Below are positions 24,893 through 27,073 of a DNA stretch of 27,073 bases, piece by piece. Each line of letters starts with the position of its first letter. Position 1 is the stretch's first letter. The notes under the pieces are model-generated. The model saw only the letters and a program-made list of their open reading frames with translations. It did not search any database and had not been told where the DNA came from. Source of the stretch: Nitrospinota bacterium (lineage in GTDB: Bacteria > UBA8248); assembly GCA_029937135.1 (NCBI GenBank), contig JAPYQX010000006.1, positions 1-27,073 of the forward strand, read 5' to 3'. Both the position numbers and the translations under genes were made by a program.

Positions 24893-25660
24893 ATGCATCC
24901 CCTGTTGAAATTTCTTTCCGCGATACCCGATATTTTTCTGCCGAAATCGTGTCCCCTCTGCGGAGAAGATATCCCCCCTGGGGAGAGCAAGGCCCTGTGC
25001 GAGTCCTGCCGGGAGTCGTTCGACCGCTCCCGGCCGCCCTGGTGCCCCACATGCGGAAAACCGTTTCGCTCCGAGGCCGCCCTCTCCCACACGCCGGACC
25101 ATTTATGCGCCGAATGCCGGGAGCGCCCGCCCTCGTTCGAGGCCGCCCGGGCATTTGGCCCCTACGAAGGGTCTCTCCGCGAATTGATTCAGTTAATAAA
25201 ATTTCGAGGCTATCCCTCACTCGCCACCGAGTTGGGCTCCGAACTCAGCCGGCTCGCCTTGGAGGAATATCCGGATATTATATCGGGCGATGCACTCGTT
25301 ACGCACGTTCCCATCGCTCGGGACCGATGGCGGGAGCGCGGATTCGACCAGGCTAAAATTCTTGCCCAAAGCACCGCGGTCCACCTGGGGGTTGCCTTCG
25401 CCTCCACCCTGGAGAGAGGGGGCTCCACGTCCCCGCAAACGAGCCTTTCCGCCCCGGCCAGGCGAAAAATCCTCCAGGGGTTTTTTTCGGCGATTTCCAT
25501 GGAACGGGTGTCGGGGAAAAATATCATTCTCGTGGACGATGTCCTGACAACAGGTTCGACAGCGGGAGCTTGTTCAAGGGTTCTCAAAAAATCCGGGGCC
25601 GCCTCGGTTTGCGTTTTAACAATTTGTCATACTGTGATACAAAAAAGAGCTAACTGGTAG
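24893..25660 (+). CDS. ComF-family phosphoribosyltransferase-like protein
   Basis: The 255-residue protein has four Cys pairs in the N-terminal zinc-ribbon region (C20/C23, C36/C39, C51/C54, C72/C75) and a C-terminal phosphoribosyltransferase fold with IILVDDVLTTGSTAG (about residues 211-225) and RDRWRERGFDQAKILA. ComF is needed for DNA uptake in competent bacteria; in others its role is unclear. The frame is open upstream into xdhC, but ATG 24893 (MHPLLKFLSAIPD) is the natural start. It follows xdhC by 37 bases and may be co-transcribed, but its link to molybdenum metabolism is probably incidental. Confidence 0.92.
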   Translation: MHPLLKFLSAIPDIFLPKSCPLCGEDIPPGESKALCESCRESFDRSRPPWCPTCGKPFRSEAALSHTPDHLCAECRERPPSFEAARAFGPYEGSLRELIQLIKFRGYPSLATELGSELSRLALEEYPDIISGDALVTHVPIARDRWRERGFDQAKILAQSTAVHLGVAFASTLERGGSTSPQTSLSAPARRKILQGFFSAISMERVSGKNIILVDDVLTTGSTAGACSRVLKKSGAASVCVLTICHTVIQKRANW

Positions 25661-25688
25661 TTTCCCACCAGACCCCAATTTTGTTTTT
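25654..25688 (+). terminator. Weak terminator after comF
   Basis: CTGGT and ACCAG form a five-pair stem spanning the comF stop codon, followed after a short spacer by TTTTGTTTTT (25679-25688). The stem is short and the spacer long, so this is tentative. Confidence 0.3.
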
Positions 25689-25763
25689 ATCCAGTTGTTT
25701 TAAAACGCATTAATAGGAATTTAAAATAATAACAAAAATAAAATATATCTAAAAAAATCATTA

Positions 25764-25792
25764 TTGAAACAATTATGGACTTATATTATATT
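25764..25792 (+). promoter_or_regulatory. Near-consensus promoter upstream of the XRE regulator
   Basis: TTGAAA (25764-25769) and TATATT (25787-25792) are exactly 17 bases apart in the AT-rich 25661-25936 region. Transcription from about 25799 would give a leader of roughly 138 bases. A separate perfect TATAAT at 25872-25877 could be a second, closer start. Confidence 0.65.
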
Positions 25793-25830
25793 TTGCAAAG
25801 TAAATAGTAGCTGAGGATTTGGGGCTCAGT

Positions 25831-25850
25831 TATTTTGAACTATTTTGAAA
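25831..25850 (+). repeat. Tandem 10-bp repeat, candidate operator
   Basis: TATTTTGAAC is followed directly by TATTTTGAAA, two copies differing in the last base and spaced one DNA turn apart. They lie between the two -10-like elements upstream of the XRE-type regulator, a position suited to autoregulation. Just before them CTGAG and CTCAG (25811-25829) form a short inverted repeat. Confidence 0.5.
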
Positions 25851-25936
25851 CCCACGGCGGACAACATTGCCTATAATGGACAAGTGGCCAAACAGTTCAT
25901 TATTGCGTTAGTCGCAGAAAATGGAAACGGGGAAAA

Positions 25937-26695
25937 ATGAAACTACGGTTGGAGAAAATCAGTAGAGAGGCAATCGGAACTCGGCTCCGGGAAATCAGGC
26001 ACTTCAATAAACTGGAACAAACCGAGTTGGCCCACCGGGCGGGTCTGTCCCAGGCGATAATCAGCCAGTACGAAAAAGGGCTCACCGAGATCAGTTTGTC
26101 GTTCATTAAATTTCTGGCGGAAAATTTCAGTGTATCAGGTGATTGGCTCATATTCGGGACAGGCCAATCCCCTCATGAAAAAATACAGAAAGAAATCGAG
26201 GTCCGCCTTCCGAAAAGCCTTGAAGCTACCTTGTCCAAAGGAAAGAAAAAGTCAGGATTCCTCGGAATTCCCATCGTCGATCCGAAATCGGCCGCAAGGC
26301 CCGGCAAGGTTCAAACTGACCGTATCGAAGATTGGGAAATAGTGCGCTTTCAGGAAGCGACCGGCCGCACCAACCTCGTCGCCCTTGAAATAAAGGCCGA
26401 CTGGGTGAAAAACATGGCGCCACCCTTCAGGGCCGGCGGCCGAATCGTTATCGACCGCGACGATAAGAAAATCCGTCCCAACGCCTACTACGCCGTAAAC
26501 TCCGCGTTGAAGAAAAAATCCCCCCGCGACGCCAGCATCACCGGAATCCGCCGCCTCAGTGAGAGTGGCTCTAGACTCTGGTTCATCGAGGATGGCGCCG
26601 ACAGGAGTTTTGACTTTATCGACCTCAAAGCCAGCGACCGCATCGAAAATATTATTATCGGGCGAATCATTTGGGTCTGGCAGAAAATGCCGTAA
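25937..26695 (+). CDS. XRE-family transcriptional regulator with degenerate S24 (CI/LexA-like) C-terminal domain
   Basis: The 252-residue protein has an N-terminal Xre helix-turn-helix (about residues 12-70: LREIRHFNKLEQTELAHRAG, LSQAIISQYEKG, SGDWLIFGTG) and a C-terminal domain with the layout of S24 repressors (MAPPFRAGGRIVIDRD, YYAVNS, SITGIRRL). The usual GDSM Ser appears replaced (KNMAPP) and the catalytic Lys position reads Arg (GIRRL), so self-cleavage is unlikely; the domain may instead dimerise or sense a ligand. It is probably monocistronic, with its own promoter and a strong terminator. Phage-type origin is possible, but no other phage gene is seen. Confidence 0.85.
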   Translation: MKLRLEKISREAIGTRLREIRHFNKLEQTELAHRAGLSQAIISQYEKGLTEISLSFIKFLAENFSVSGDWLIFGTGQSPHEKIQKEIEVRLPKSLEATLSKGKKKSGFLGIPIVDPKSAARPGKVQTDRIEDWEIVRFQEATGRTNLVALEIKADWVKNMAPPFRAGGRIVIDRDDKKIRPNAYYAVNSALKKKSPRDASITGIRRLSESGSRLWFIEDGADRSFDFIDLKASDRIENIIIGRIIWVWQKMP

Positions 26696-26734
26696 CAACA
26701 TCCCCGGAACATCATAACCCGTTTCACGGGATAC

Positions 26735-26777
26735 GAAATAAAAATGGGCTCCTCTTTTGCGAGAGCCCGTTTTTTTT
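26735..26777. terminator. Bidirectional intrinsic terminator
   Basis: GGGCTC (26746-26751) and GAGCCC (26763-26768) pair, extended by TC/GA after a bulged C. On the plus strand eight T residues (26770-26777) follow; on the minus strand ATTTTTATTTC follows. It ends both the XRE regulator transcript and the converging pdxA-family transcript. Confidence 0.85.
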
Positions 26778-26797
26778 CGCTGCTTACTTTATGCTGG

Positions 26798-27073
26798 TTA
26801 TTTTTTGCCGGTTTTTTTTGAGACGCTTTTTCCGCTGGCACGACCCATGCGCCTCCCGGCCATCCTCGCGGCGAGAACCACGGCGTCCACCATGCTCGAG
26901 GCGTCCGCCTTCCCCCGGCCCGCAATCTCGAATCCCGTCCCGTGCTCGACGGAGGTGCGGATAATCGAAAGCCCCAGGGTGACGTTCACCCCCCGGACCG
27001 CGCCTCCCCCCTTCGCGCCGAACCGAAACGCCATCATCTTTCCGGCGATATGTCCCTGGTCATGATACATGGC
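26798..27073 (-). CDS. pdxA: PdxA-family 4-phospho-dehydrogenase, C-terminal part (5' end outside window)
   Basis: The visible 91 residues contain the family's C-terminal signature: AMYHDQGHIAGKMMAF, GVNVTLGLSIIRTSVEHGTG and FEIAGRGKADASSM. PdxA oxidises 4-hydroxythreonine 4-phosphate in vitamin B6 synthesis; the PdxA2 branch acts on tetronate phosphates. YHDQGHI followed by a K resembles PdxA2-like members, so the substrate is uncertain. The frame continues past 27073 with an Ala codon before the Met, so this Met is internal. The tail ends in a Lys/Ser-rich stretch. The FGAKGGGAVRG loop is longer than in members I recall. Confidence 0.88.
   Translation of the reverse strand, partial: AMYHDQGHIAGKMMAFRFGAKGGGAVRGVNVTLGLSIIRTSVEHGTGFEIAGRGKADASSMVDAVVLAARMAGRRMGRASGKSVSKKTGKK

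Noticed and set aside
26718..26730. CCCGT/ACGGG hairpin after the XRE regulator
   Set aside because: The stem has five pairs and no T run; the stronger terminator at 26735-26777 explains transcript ending.
1..27073. CRISPR arrays, insertion sequences, rRNA genes, or in-frame selenocysteine TGA codons
   Set aside because: No regularly spaced repeats, transposase-like proteins or RNA gene signatures were seen. The interrupted genes are explained by homopolymer frameshifts rather than TGA recoding.

Overview
The window looks like chromosome from a GC-rich, diderm (Gram-negative-type) bacterium. It encodes a SurA-type periplasmic chaperone, a parvulin lipoprotein, a RodZ-like protein and type I-beta DAHP synthase. 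No ribosomal RNA or other taxonomic marker is present. A Desulfobacterota, Nitrospinota or Tectomicrobia-like lineage is a guess from gene content only.

Left end (1-780): a distinctly AT-rich stretch holds a DUF5343-family gene broken by a one-base frameshift and the start of another unrecognised gene. It lies directly behind carA, where carB might be expected.

Minus-strand housekeeping block (808-16223), in transcription order:
- an amidohydrolase
- aroF and a phosphomutase-like metalloenzyme
- a RodZ-like gene, then mfd, a frameshifted PpiC-type lipoprotein gene, a SurA-like gene and an RqcP-like S4 gene
- the pyrimidine operon pyrR-pyrB-pyrC-carA

Two leaders in this block carry readable attenuators. 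The pyr leader has a PyrR-binding hairpin (loop CAGGGA) followed by an intrinsic terminator. The aroF leader encodes a 29-residue Phe-rich peptide followed by alternative hairpins and a terminator, a classical amino-acid attenuator apparently sensing phenylalanine (and possibly tryptophan).

Plus-strand block (16400-25660): two tandem acyl-CoA dehydrogenases of identical length, then a tightly packed run of ridA-like, yqeB-like, MoxR-type AAA ATPase, CobT-like VWA protein, yqeC-like, xdhC-like and comF. YqeB, YqeC and XdhC families belong to maturation of (selenium-dependent) molybdenum hydroxylases. A MoxR/VWA pair resembling a chelatase or CoxD/CoxE sits between yqeB and yqeC with overlapping start and stop codons, suggesting one maturation system. 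No hydroxylase structural gene is in the window.

Right end (25660-27073): an AT-rich intergenic region with a strong promoter and a tandem 10-bp repeat precedes an XRE/S24-like regulator that lacks the usual Ser/Lys dyad. A bidirectional terminator follows, then the 3' part of a pdxA-family gene entering from the right edge.
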